A stretch of 64,000 bases of DNA, from assembly GCA_016786725.1 (NCBI GenBank), contig JAEUVU010000013.1, positions 186,001 to 250,000 of the forward strand, given 5' to 3'. Source of the DNA: Ferruginibacter sp. Lineage in GTDB: Bacteria; Bacteroidota; Bacteroidia; Chitinophagales; Chitinophagaceae. This document shows positions 9,790-17,917 of the stretch, in pieces. The position numbers and the translations under genes were made by a program. How positions within the stretch are numbered: position 1 is the stretch's first letter; every line of letters starts with the position of its first letter. The notes beneath the pieces are model-generated. The model was not told the DNA's origin. It did not search any database and saw only the letters and a program-made list of their open reading frames with translations.

Positions 9790-10701
9790 TTATTTTTTCA
9801 GGTTCATGCTTCTGTTAATGGTAAAGCCAAAAGCGATGTTGCCATCTTTAAGGGCGCTGGTATTGCGTGCCAGTTGGTCAATAGCACTTGCATCAGTTGT
9901 GTTTCCAACATAAAACTGAAACAGGTGGGTGCCGGTACTGATCTCAACACCCAGGGAAAGCAGGTCTGGATTATAATTCATAATAGTGCCGCTTTTTGTA
10001 ATCAGGTTTTTATACATGTTTAACTGCCGTGCATATTCAACTGTAATGTTGAGCTTGCTGGTTGCTTTGTATTTTGCTGCCAAACCCATTGAGAAAACCT
10101 CGTTGCTGTTGTTGATACCATAAGGCACTACATTAAAATGTATCCAGGTAGGCATCAGCTGCACAGAAATTTTATCATTGAATTTTTTTGATATCAGCAA
10201 CTGGTTTAAAAAAGCAAATTTGTTTCCGCTAAATTCGTTGTCGGGGTCTTCGGCAGTATTTACATTCATCATTGAATACCATCCAACTGTAACAGGTACA
10301 TTTTTTTTGCCTGTTTGCTGGCGAAGTATCCTGAACTTGAGCCATCCTTCATATTTCGAACTTCCGGCCATTGCAACACCTGCATTCATAAATTTTGCGG
10401 GCGAATAATCAAATGAAAGATACGTATGGGCAACGCCTGAGTTAAGCCCAAAAAACTGGGCAATATTCTGCTTACCGCCATCTTTGTTCCATATATGGCT
10501 GAAGTGGTGAGAGATCATGAATTGTAAAATACCCGGGTTTACAATTTCTGTGCTTTGCATATTGATGATCTTGGTTGCATTAAACACAGCCCTGGTGAAT
10601 TTTTGTTTGGGCGCTTCTTTTTTTTCTTCTGTATTTACCGAATCCTGGGCTGATGCAGCAAGTGATAAGCAAAGGAAGCAAAGTGATAATATCTTTTTCA
10701 T
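9790..10701 (-). CDS. DUF5777 family outer-membrane beta-barrel protein
   Basis: A 303-residue protein with a signal peptide (MKKILSLCFLCLSLAASAQ). The rest has alternating beta-strand character with aromatic strand ends, and the final residues FGFTINRSMNLKK resemble a last barrel strand. Family-like features include the early segment TKIINMQSTEIVNPGILQFMISHHF, which I recognise as DUF5777. It is probably an outer-membrane barrel of unknown function. It is the last gene of a leftward unit behind two haem-motif lipoproteins, so a role as the barrel part of an electron or substrate conduit is plausible but inferred. The ATG at 10701 is the only reasonable start. Confidence 0.8.
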   Translation of the reverse strand: MKKILSLCFLCLSLAASAQDSVNTEEKKEAPKQKFTRAVFNATKIINMQSTEIVNPGILQFMISHHFSHIWNKDGGKQNIAQFFGLNSGVAHTYLSFDYSPAKFMNAGVAMAGSSKYEGWLKFRILRQQTGKKNVPVTVGWYSMMNVNTAEDPDNEFSGNKFAFLNQLLISKKFNDKISVQLMPTWIHFNVVPYGINNSNEVFSMGLAAKYKATSKLNITVEYARQLNMYKNLITKSGTIMNYNPDLLSLGVEISTGTHLFQFYVGNTTDASAIDQLARNTSALKDGNIAFGFTINRSMNLKK

Positions 10702-10757
10702 AATTGGTGATTTATATTTAATAACGTGAATTCCGTGGTTTTTAAAATCATTTTAAT

Positions 10758-11372
10758 TTACTGGGGTGTTCCCTGTGCTATCCATTCATTAATCAGTTTC
10801 ACAGTGCATGAACTTAAGCTTAGCGCCGGGCCCGGATGGCCGGAAGCACCGCTGCTGTTCATCATAGCAGTTAACACATCTTTTTTGGCTACCATCTTAC
10901 TATAATCAAGATTTAAAGCCAGGCCGCCATGGCAGGTTGATCCTTTGCAGGAAGTATTATACAAGGGAAGTACTTTGGCTGTGTAAGTAACAGCCCCGGT
11001 TACAGTACATCCGCCGCCATCATCTTTTGCTCCTTCAGCAATCCATTTTTTGATGATGTTTTCCTGATTGGGTGTAAAATAAATTGATCCGGCGCCAGGG
11101 TGTGTTCCTCCGTTTACCCATGCATCAAGCAAGCCAACCCTTCCAAGTATGGCATCATAAAAAATAGTATCACCGTGAGAAAACTGAACAGCTCTTGTAC
11201 CTATTCCATTATTATGGCAGCCACAACCGCCCGATACCATGATGGGCACAACATCTGCCCTGAAGGATGTAGTTGGCAATGCAGTAATATCTTCTTTGTT
11301 TTTATAGCATGATGACAAAAGATAGGTAAGCATTGATGTCACCACAGCCATTGTTATGATTAACTTTTTCAT
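10758..11372 (-). CDS. Cytochrome c-like lipoprotein with CX4CH and CXCH motifs
   Basis: A 204-residue lipoprotein with signal peptide and lipobox LLSSC (Cys22). Two cytochrome c-like half-domains are visible. The first has GGCGCHNNG (Cys50, Cys52, His53), which is not a canonical CXXCH site. The second has SCKGSTCHGG (Cys142, Cys147, His148), a CX4CH site of the kind common in Bacteroidota haem lipoproteins. Segments such as IIKKWIAEGAK and LINEWIAQGTP after each site match the helix that usually closes these domains. It is predicted to sit in the outer membrane and carry one or two c-haems. It is co-directional with the next haem lipoprotein and the DUF5777 barrel. Electron-transfer partner unknown. 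Confidence 0.75.
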   Translation of the reverse strand: MKKLIITMAVVTSMLTYLLSSCYKNKEDITALPTTSFRADVVPIMVSGGCGCHNNGIGTRAVQFSHGDTIFYDAILGRVGLLDAWVNGGTHPGAGSIYFTPNQENIIKKWIAEGAKDDGGGCTVTGAVTYTAKVLPLYNTSCKGSTCHGGLALNLDYSKMVAKKDVLTAMMNSSGASGHPGPALSLSSCTVKLINEWIAQGTPQ

Positions 11373-11400
11373 ATCTGATATTTTAAATTGGTTGTAACAG

Positions 11401-12591
11401 TTATTGTTTTATGATGGTTCCGGTTTTTCTGTATTTGAATATGCCGGCATTGGCGTTTCCGTATTTCCATACAGTTGGAATATTTGGATCGGCAAAATAC
11501 CAGGCCTTGATCAATGCCACTTCGTTTGATTTAAGTCCGCCGTCTCCGTATGCCATATCGCCCTGGTGAGTGGTAGCATAAACACCTGTAAAAGGATTGG
11601 CCAGCAGCAGTGTTGAATCGCACCGGGTAACCATAGAGCTGGTTGCATTGAGGTTATTGCCACTTACATAATAGGTAGTTAATGTAACCGGGTTTGTGTA
11701 TAAAACAGAATTACTGCTTCTTACACTTTTTGGATACATAATGTCCATCAGTATATCGTCGTAACTGTTTAACGGGCCTCTTGTGCTTGATGCAGACCTC
11801 GGTGTTGAGAATTTTTTCCATGGCCTGAAGCTTGCATTGGCAAGTGTATCGGCATAGAATTTTTTTACGCTGTCTTTATAAGCGGTCCAAACCTGGTCAC
11901 GCTTGGCAGCATTGGATAGCTGGCAATAAATGGTTATTGCACCGGTGGCAGGATTGATATAAGTGTATTGGGTAGTATCAGCAGAAGTTAATCCCGGAAT
12001 TAAACCTGCCCTTGCCCAGCCGCCGGTGGCAGTGGCCTGGTTATGGCAGTTTGCAGAGCCGCAGCCTGTAACAATCAGTGCAACAGCCGCAGGCCTGAAA
12101 TCATTAAGATCGGGCCTTTCTTTGGCGCCGTTCTTTATCCAGTTGTAAATAATAGATTTATCGGTAAAGTTCATTTCATGATTGGAATTTACCGGAGGCA
12201 TAGCCTTGTTAAAATCATTGGTGGTTAAATACTCCCACAGTTTGCTGGCTTCGGGGTTACCGGCAGTTACATACTTCATTATCTCCGGGTAAGTATCAAA
12301 CTTTGGAGCAATGGAACCTCCATGACAATTGGAAGTACCGCAATACTCATGCAGAATGGTTTGTACGCCCCTGAATTTTATTTTATCATTTACATCAGGC
12401 ACTGCATCAGCCGGAGTTACTGTATTGCTTTCGTAAAAAGAAGCATAAATAGTAGAATCCGCAGTTCCTTTAAACGACCTGTCAAGATTCTTAATAACAT
12501 CACCTTCTTTTTTGCATTGTATTATTGAAGCAGATACAAAAAACACTAAAAGAAAAAGTGTGGTTGCTTTGATTAAAGATATTTTTTTCAT
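11401..12591 (-). CDS. Di-haem lipoprotein with two CX4CH motifs
   Basis: A 396-residue predicted lipoprotein (lipobox SIIQC, Cys26). Two CX4CH sites are visible, CGTSNCH (Cys84-His90) and CGSANCH (Cys177-His183). The first domain is followed by KAMPPVNSNHEM and IIYNWIKNGAKERP, typical of c-type cytochrome domains in Bacteroidota surface lipoproteins. The C-terminal half (about 200-396) carries no recognised motif. It is the first gene of the leftward unit 12591 to 9790 and lies back to back with the Fe-S/NrfD genes, so an electron-transfer role at the outer membrane is likely. Haem attachment through CX4CH is inferred from the family pattern. Confidence 0.78.
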   Translation of the reverse strand: MKKISLIKATTLFLLVFFVSASIIQCKKEGDVIKNLDRSFKGTADSTIYASFYESNTVTPADAVPDVNDKIKFRGVQTILHEYCGTSNCHGGSIAPKFDTYPEIMKYVTAGNPEASKLWEYLTTNDFNKAMPPVNSNHEMNFTDKSIIYNWIKNGAKERPDLNDFRPAAVALIVTGCGSANCHNQATATGGWARAGLIPGLTSADTTQYTYINPATGAITIYCQLSNAAKRDQVWTAYKDSVKKFYADTLANASFRPWKKFSTPRSASSTRGPLNSYDDILMDIMYPKSVRSSNSVLYTNPVTLTTYYVSGNNLNATSSMVTRCDSTLLLANPFTGVYATTHQGDMAYGDGGLKSNEVALIKAWYFADPNIPTVWKYGNANAGIFKYRKTGTIIKQ

Positions 12592-12656
12592 AAAATTTAT
12601 TTTTCTGGTTCGTTATTGATTCCTTTTTCAACGCTCTTAAACAGAATTTCGATAAC

Positions 12657-12664
12657 CAAAATTA
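12657..12664 (-). promoter_or_regulatory. Putative -7 promoter box for the leftward haem-lipoprotein unit
   Basis: Reading leftward, TAATTTTG matches TAnnTTTG exactly, 65 nt before the ATG at 12591. No convincing -33 TTG was found at the expected spacing. Confidence 0.35.
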
Positions 12665-12778
12665 CCATCGCCTGCATGACGGTTTTATGACATTAGCATG
12701 ACAATTGCATGATTATAGTCATACCCTTCTTTAACCGGCATCATATAATCACACGCAGGGCATTTATATTTTGCATCC

Positions 12779-12800
12779 GGTTTTTTGCAAATAAAAAACC
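12779..12800. other. Perfect 8-bp hairpin in front of the Fe-S/NrfD operon
   Basis: ggtttttt (12779-12786) pairs with aaaaaacc (12793-12800) around a 6-nt loop, ending 9 bases before the ATG at 12810. It could be a leader hairpin or a weak terminator. No function is shown. Confidence 0.4.
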
Positions 12801-12809
12801 TGAAATTTT

Positions 12810-13040
12810 ATGGAAGACAATACAGGATCAAAAGACAAATCACGCCGCTGGTTTTTATCCCTGTTTGCAGGCACAAATAAAAAAGCTGCAGATGCTGATA
12901 TGGTAAAAATGCTTACCGCTGATGGTAAACTTGTACAGGTTGACAGAGCGGTACTTGAAGCAGCGTCTAAAAAACAAAAATCTGCAAACAGGGAGATATA
13001 TGACTGGATGCAGAATCCTTCCAAAGAAAATAATAGCTGA
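12810..13040 (+). CDS. Small RR-motif protein upstream of the Fe-S subunit
   Basis: A 76-residue protein I do not recognise. The N-terminal KSRRWFLSLFAG looks like the start of a Tat signal but lacks a full hydrophobic stretch. The middle segment MVKMLTADGKLVQVDRAVLE parallels KVKLLSPDGEIVEIDSAYLN in the next gene's product (same V-K-x-L-x-x-D-G-x-x-V-x-x-D-x-A-x-L pattern). It therefore looks like a truncated paralogue or companion of the Fe-S subunit's N-terminal region. It is the first gene of the rightward operon, 21 bases before the Fe-S gene. It could help assemble or bind the Fe-S protein (inference). Confidence 0.65.
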   Translation: MEDNTGSKDKSRRWFLSLFAGTNKKAADADMVKMLTADGKLVQVDRAVLEAASKKQKSANREIYDWMQNPSKENNS

Positions 13041-13061
13041 TCGTTTTAAACCAACCGAATT

Positions 13062-14027
13062 ATGAAAGAACAGCAAAATACACAGGATAATGGCCGGCGG
13101 GGATTTATAAAAAATGTTGCTATTGCCACCGTGGCAACCGCAGCATGTGGAAGCCTGTCATGCTCATGCAATTCAAAAAAAGCCACTGTTACTGAAAAAG
13201 TAAAACTGCTTTCGCCCGATGGCGAAATTGTTGAGATAGATTCTGCCTACCTGAATCATCACGAAAACATGGCTGTGCTTTCGCAGCACGAACAAAGAGT
13301 GGGTATTGCCGGAAAGAAATTTGTGATGGTGGTTGACCTGGCCCGTTGTAAAAATGCACGTAAATGTATTACTGCCTGCCAGAAACACCACTACCGCCCC
13401 GAAGATAAGGAATGGCTTACCGTTAAGCTGATGAAAGACAGCGATAAAGCAGCGCCTTACTGGTTTCCAAAACAATGTTTTCATTGCGATAACCCGCCTT
13501 GCGTAAAAGTTTGTCCGGTGGATGCAACTTTTAAAAGACAGGACGGATTAGTGCTGATAGACAATGACCGTTGCATTGGCTGTAAATTCTGCATGGCAGC
13601 CTGCCCTTACTCAACCCGTGTGTTTAACTGGGATGAACCTGAAATACCATTAGATATAAAGAACCTTGATTACAATGCAGAAACCGGTGTACCTGCAAAG
13701 GTTGGTACGGTTGAAAAATGCGATTTCTGCCCGGACAGGGCAAGAGAAGGTTTGCTGCCACCATGTGTTGAATCATGCCCCAACGGTGTATTTTATTTTG
13801 GAGATGAAAATGAAGATACCGTAACCAATGGTGAAGAAACGTTAAGCTTTACCCAGCTTATTAAAGACCGTGCCGGCTACCGGTTCCTGGAAGAGCTGGG
13901 AACCAAGCCAAGGGTTTATTACCTGCCGCCAAAAGAAAGGCAGTTCCCTGTTGAACGGGGATATGAAAACCTGCCGGATGATATCAAGGCAAGATTTAAA
14001 GATATTATGGAAGCAGAAAAAAAATAA
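13062..14027 (+). CDS. Tat-exported 4Fe-4S electron-transfer subunit (PsrB/NrfC-like)
   Basis: A 321-residue protein. The N-terminus has a twin-arginine signal (NGRRGFIKN followed by a short hydrophobic, Cys-containing stretch), so it should be folded in the cytoplasm and exported. Four cysteine motifs follow: RCKNARKCITAC (about 96-108), CFHCDNPPCVKVCP (about 138), RCIGCKFCMAACP (about 171) and CDFCPDRAREGLLPPCVESC (about 219-238). This is the layout of the electron-transfer subunits of PsrABC/NrfCD-type complexes. The first motif has only three cysteines, Ala replacing the usual second ligand, so one cluster may be 3Fe-4S. It is followed by the NrfD-type membrane subunit, so it probably relays electrons between that subunit and a periplasmic partner. 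No molybdopterin subunit is encoded nearby. Confidence 0.9.
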   Translation: MKEQQNTQDNGRRGFIKNVAIATVATAACGSLSCSCNSKKATVTEKVKLLSPDGEIVEIDSAYLNHHENMAVLSQHEQRVGIAGKKFVMVVDLARCKNARKCITACQKHHYRPEDKEWLTVKLMKDSDKAAPYWFPKQCFHCDNPPCVKVCPVDATFKRQDGLVLIDNDRCIGCKFCMAACPYSTRVFNWDEPEIPLDIKNLDYNAETGVPAKVGTVEKCDFCPDRAREGLLPPCVESCPNGVFYFGDENEDTVTNGEETLSFTQLIKDRAGYRFLEELGTKPRVYYLPPKERQFPVERGYENLPDDIKARFKDIMEAEKK

Positions 14028-14068
14028 TGGTGAAAGAGCAATTATGATCATTTAAAGCGAAAAATTTT

Positions 14069-15433
14069 ATGGAACTCAATACATACCAGCAGCAGGCTTT
14101 CAACTACCAGCGACCCAATATTGAAAAATTTGGGAAAAAGAATATTGCCTGGAGCATTATCTTTTTGATTTGTATAATGATTGGCCTGTATGCTTTATAC
14201 CTGCAGATTGCAAAAGGCCATGGTATAACAGGCATGAGGGATAATGTGGTGTGGGGGCTGTTTATTGTAAACTTCATCTTTTTTATCGGGCTTAGTTATG
14301 CCGGGGCTATTATCGGCGGTGTATTGCACCTGCTTAAACTGCCCTGGGGCAAACCCATTGTACGGCTTGCCCAGATGATGACACTTATTTCTGTAATTGT
14401 TGGCCCTATATTCATTTTATTATGTGTTGGTCGTTTCGACAGGCTGCATCACCTCTTTATTTATCCACGCATCCAATCTCCCATGACATGGGATGTAATG
14501 GCCGTTGTTACTTTTTTTGCAGGAAGTATATTATTCCTTTATATGGCACTTATAAAAGATTTAGCGGTTTACCGGGACGCTAAAATGAATATTCCCAAAT
14601 GGAAACAAAAGCTCTATAAAATACTGGCTATTGGTTACCGTGGCGCTGCCAGCCAAAAAAGGCATCTGATCATATCTCAGAACCTGCTGGCAATAATCAT
14701 GATACCATTATCCATAATCGTGGCATCTATCCTTTCCTGGATATTTGGAATGACGCTGAGGCCAGGATGGCACAGTACCATCTTTGGGCCTTACTTTGTT
14801 CTGGGCGCTTTGTATTCAGGCTGCGGTGTGCTCATCGTTGCTATGTGGGTGTACAGGAAAATGTATAAACTGCAGGATTATTTTACCAATAAACATTTCT
14901 CTTACCTTGGTTATTGTATGATGGTGCTGGGAGCAGGTTATGGCTATTTTACTTTTTCAGAATATTTTACCGGCTGGTTTGGTTCTGCAAAATGGGACAG
15001 TGAAGTAATTAACAAGCTGTTTAGTTTTAATGAATACGGCGGTTGGACATTGTTTGCCAACCTTGCAGGCATAGTAATACCCATTTTGATAGTTGCTATA
15101 CCGGCCACAAGAAAACCAAACTGGATATCGCTGAGCGCCTTTGTAATGGTGATTGCTTTGTGGGTTAAGCGGTATCTTATCATTGTGCCAACCCTTGAAA
15201 CACCTGCATTGCCAATGCAGGATACAAGAATGGAATTTGTAAAATACAGCGCCACCTGGCCCGAATGGGCGCTTACCATTGCCGGGATAGCCTCCTTTCT
15301 TTTGTTCTTTACACTCATGTCAAAATTTGTAACAGTGGTACCGGTATCCGGTTTGGAGGAAGTTAATTTTCCGCATGAACCGCATCATCATCACACTGCC
15401 GAAACAAACAAGGATGAAAACAAAACAGCTTAA
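14069..15433 (+). CDS. nrfD: NrfD/PsrC-type quinol-interacting integral membrane subunit
   Basis: A 454-residue polytopic inner-membrane protein with about nine or ten hydrophobic segments spread along its length, starting with IAWSIIFLICIMIGLYALYL. It matches the polysulfide reductase NrfD/HybB family, which exchanges electrons with the quinone pool and hands them to a partner Fe-S subunit, here the product of the gene just upstream. The C-terminal tail is charged with a His cluster (PHEPHHHHTAETN). The start ATG at 14069 is 41 bases after the Fe-S gene. The direction of electron flow cannot be read from the sequence. The symbol is a family label only. Confidence 0.88.
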   Translation: MELNTYQQQAFNYQRPNIEKFGKKNIAWSIIFLICIMIGLYALYLQIAKGHGITGMRDNVVWGLFIVNFIFFIGLSYAGAIIGGVLHLLKLPWGKPIVRLAQMMTLISVIVGPIFILLCVGRFDRLHHLFIYPRIQSPMTWDVMAVVTFFAGSILFLYMALIKDLAVYRDAKMNIPKWKQKLYKILAIGYRGAASQKRHLIISQNLLAIIMIPLSIIVASILSWIFGMTLRPGWHSTIFGPYFVLGALYSGCGVLIVAMWVYRKMYKLQDYFTNKHFSYLGYCMMVLGAGYGYFTFSEYFTGWFGSAKWDSEVINKLFSFNEYGGWTLFANLAGIVIPILIVAIPATRKPNWISLSAFVMVIALWVKRYLIIVPTLETPALPMQDTRMEFVKYSATWPEWALTIAGIASFLLFFTLMSKFVTVVPVSGLEEVNFPHEPHHHHTAETNKDENKTA

Positions 15434-15449
15434 GCTTAAAAGATATTTT

Positions 15450-16385
15450 ATGAAAGAGATAATTATAAAAAACAGCAGAAGCATGGTTAAATATATTTTG
15501 CTGCTGCTGTTTTTTGCACCGTTAACCATCTTTGCCCAAACAGACAGTGCAGCAGCTAAAGAAGAAGTGGAGGAAGAACCTTCACTTATAGCACCTGCAC
15601 TTGATTTTATAGTGGTACAAAAATCTGATAATACCATTGACCTGAAAGCTGCTGCAAGAGCTAAAATAAAAGGCACATTCGTAAAGCTTCCGCTGTTAAA
15701 GATCAGTTTTGTACAGGTAAGTGACACTGCTGAAAAAAACCTTGGCTTTATAATTACAGATAAAAATGGCAAGGCTGTACTTACTGTAAAAAAAGATGCA
15801 TTAACAACAGCAAAAGATGGCAGCCTGGTTTTTAAAGCTTCCTTTGCCGGTAATAAACAAATGGAAGCGGCAGATGGGGAAGTGACCATAAAAAATGCCC
15901 TGCTGCAGATAACACCTGTAAAAGAAGATTCTTTACTTACTGTAAAAGTTAAGTTCAGTTCACCGGCTGCAGGAATGGATTCGGCTATAAAAGACCTTAC
16001 CGTGGGCATATTTGTAAAACGCTTTTTCAGCCCTTTAAAAATAGGCGAAGGCACAACTGACGAAATCGGAGAAGCAACTATAGAGATACCTGCTAACCTG
16101 CCGGGCGATGATAATGGCAATATTACATTGCTGGCAAAAATTGATGAGAACGAAACCTTTGGCAACCTGGAAGCTGGCGTTACACAAAAATGGGGTGTGC
16201 CTGTTTCATCAAAGCTGCAGGAACAGCCAAGGGCATTGTGGAGTGCCCACCCGCCCATTTGGATGCTGGTTACATTTATTGTAATGATGGTTGTGGTATG
16301 GGGGCATTTTCTTATTATAGTGTACCAGTTGTTCAGGCTGCGCAAAGAAGAGCCGGGCCTGGCAAATGCGGCACAGGGGACTTAA
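15450..16385 (+). CDS. Membrane-anchored periplasmic protein of the NrfD operon
   Basis: A 311-residue protein that I do not recognise as a named family. I took the ATG at 15450 because it gives a plausible signal peptide (MVKYILLLLFFAPLTIFAQ inside it) and starts just after the nrfD-like stop; the frame is open back to 15375 inside that gene. An acidic stretch (AAAKEEVEEEPS) follows the signal. The body is beta-rich and Ig-like, with segments such as FIITDKNGKAVLTVKKDA. One C-terminal membrane helix (IWMLVTFIVMMVVVWGHFLIIVY) precedes a short cytoplasmic tail. It lies between the NrfD and cytochrome c genes, so it may scaffold the complex in the periplasm. Confidence 0.7.
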   Translation: MKEIIIKNSRSMVKYILLLLFFAPLTIFAQTDSAAAKEEVEEEPSLIAPALDFIVVQKSDNTIDLKAAARAKIKGTFVKLPLLKISFVQVSDTAEKNLGFIITDKNGKAVLTVKKDALTTAKDGSLVFKASFAGNKQMEAADGEVTIKNALLQITPVKEDSLLTVKVKFSSPAAGMDSAIKDLTVGIFVKRFFSPLKIGEGTTDEIGEATIEIPANLPGDDNGNITLLAKIDENETFGNLEAGVTQKWGVPVSSKLQEQPRALWSAHPPIWMLVTFIVMMVVVWGHFLIIVYQLFRLRKEEPGLANAAQGT

Positions 16386-16445
16386 AAAAATTATTATACC
16401 AACCCTTATGATTTTATATTTAACAAAAACAAAAAAACAAGAAAC

Positions 16446-16850
16446 ATGAAAAAGAAAATTTCGGTAGTTGTTGCAGGCTTATTTATGATGGGTATGCTTG
16501 CCTTCGTTCCCAAAACTTCAAACCAGACCGAATGGAAGGTTCCAGATGCAGAGAAAAATAAAGTGAACCCGATTAAAGGCGATGCCGGGTCTCTTGCTAC
16601 AGGTAAAACGCTGTATAATACACATTGCAAATCCTGCCATGGTACTAAAGGAAAAGGAGACGGGCCTAAAGCTGCACAATTAGATACTGAATGCGGCGAT
16701 TTCAGCAAAGCATCTTTTCAATCGCAAACAGACGGCTCTTTGTTTTACAAAACCAAAGTAGGAAGAAAAGATATGCCTTCTTACAAAACAAAGATACCAG
16801 ATGCCAACGATATGTGGGCTGTAGTAAATTATATGAGAACTTTTAAGTAA
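16446..16850 (+). CDS. Mono-haem cytochrome c
   Basis: A 134-residue periplasmic cytochrome c with a signal peptide (MKKKISVVVAGLFMMGMLAF). The haem site is CKSCH (Cys61, Cys64, His65), followed by GTKGKGDGPKA. The likely Met ligand lies in GRKDMPSYK (about residue 111), and the final helix MWAVVNYMRTF is typical. It is the last gene of the rightward Fe-S/NrfD operon and ends just before a terminator. It is a likely electron acceptor or donor for the membrane module, connecting it to an oxidase or to the outer-membrane haem lipoproteins encoded divergently (inference). Confidence 0.92.
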   Translation: MKKKISVVVAGLFMMGMLAFVPKTSNQTEWKVPDAEKNKVNPIKGDAGSLATGKTLYNTHCKSCHGTKGKGDGPKAAQLDTECGDFSKASFQSQTDGSLFYKTKVGRKDMPSYKTKIPDANDMWAVVNYMRTFK

Positions 16851-16878
16851 ATGGCTTTTTAACGGTGATTGTTATCAA

Positions 16879-16918
16879 AAAAGCTTATCTGCAAATTGCG
16901 GATGAGCTTTTTATTTTT
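16879..16918 (+). terminator. Rho-independent terminator of the Fe-S/NrfD/cytochrome operon
   Basis: A 12-bp stem with two G-T pairs (aagcttatctgc at 16881-16892 with gcggatgagctt at 16898-16909), a 5-nt loop, then a T-rich tail. It lies 31 bases after the cytochrome c stop codon and shows that the next gene must start downstream. Confidence 0.85.
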
Positions 16919-16981
16919 GACAGAAGCAGCAATCGTAAACAAAACCAAATCTGTAGTTTTGCAATACGTACTAAATTCCAA

Positions 16982-17809
16982 ATGATGAAAAAAAATCCGT
17001 CCTACCTTTTAATATTGATCTGCCTGGTTGTTTTTGCTGCCTCCTGTAATACACCCAGGCATATTTACAGCCCTTCGGCCCATAATGTACCTGTATTAAC
17101 CAAAAAAGGAGACAGCAAGATCGGTGCACTTTATTCTACCAATGCAGTTGGCCAGGAAACCAGGGATGGCGTAGAGATTGATAACCGCAGCCGCGGCTAC
17201 GACCTGCAGGGCGCTGTAGCCATTACTGATCATTTTGCCATACAGGCGGCTCATGCTTACCGTTGGGAAAAAACAGAAGGTGGGCCAGACAGTACAAATT
17301 TAAAATACAAAAGAAACCTAACCGAGCTGGGGCTGGGCTATTATTTGCCGGTTAATGATAACAAAAGTGTTTTCTTCCAGGTTTTTGCAGGCGCAGGTTT
17401 GGGTCGCTTCAGTTTTACCGATGTTGATAAAACAGGTTCTTATTACCACCAGGCAAATGTTACCAAAATTTACCTGCAGCCGGCGGTGCTCTTTAAAAGC
17501 AAGGGAAGTTTTACTACATCTGTTTCCATGCGGTTCAGCAGTATTAATTACAGCAAGGTAAAAACAAATTACTCCCCCGTGCAGTTGGAAGATTATCACC
17601 TGGAAAATCTGAGTGGCCGTGCTAAATGGTTTTTTGAACCGGCAACGGTAAGCAGCTTTGGCTTTAAAGGATTACCGGGCCTGCGGTTTGAAGTACAGGG
17701 CGGGTTGTCTTTTTTAATGGCAAGGAATTATGTTGACTATCGTAAGGTTAATTTCTCCATTGGAAGCTGGATAGATATTGGGTCTTTATTTAAGAGAGGA
17801 GACCAGTAA
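16982..17809 (+). CDS. Lipoprotein with outer-membrane beta-barrel character
   Basis: A 275-residue lipoprotein. The frame is open from 16865, but that region holds a terminator, so the ATG at 16982 (or 16985) is the start. It gives a signal peptide with lipobox FAASC before NTPRHIYSPS. The rest has alternating strands and glycine/aromatic turns (FQVFAGAGLGRFSF, LRFEVQGGLSFLMARNYVDY), like the small outer-membrane barrel-type proteins common in Bacteroidota. It is a single gene. No catalytic or binding motif is seen and the function is unknown. Confidence 0.78.
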   Translation: MMKKNPSYLLILICLVVFAASCNTPRHIYSPSAHNVPVLTKKGDSKIGALYSTNAVGQETRDGVEIDNRSRGYDLQGAVAITDHFAIQAAHAYRWEKTEGGPDSTNLKYKRNLTELGLGYYLPVNDNKSVFFQVFAGAGLGRFSFTDVDKTGSYYHQANVTKIYLQPAVLFKSKGSFTTSVSMRFSSINYSKVKTNYSPVQLEDYHLENLSGRAKWFFEPATVSSFGFKGLPGLRFEVQGGLSFLMARNYVDYRKVNFSIGSWIDIGSLFKRGDQ

Positions 17810-17917
17810 ACCTTTCTGTTCACTTATTCTTTTTCCAGTCTTTAATCAGTAATTTTACAGCCTGATTGTATTGCATTGTTCTGTTGAGCAAAGCCAGAAA
17901 CTAATTACTGATTATTT

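Noticed and set aside
16865..16981. N-terminal extension of the lipoprotein gene to 16865
   Set aside because: It would translate the terminator of the upstream operon and destroy the signal peptide position.
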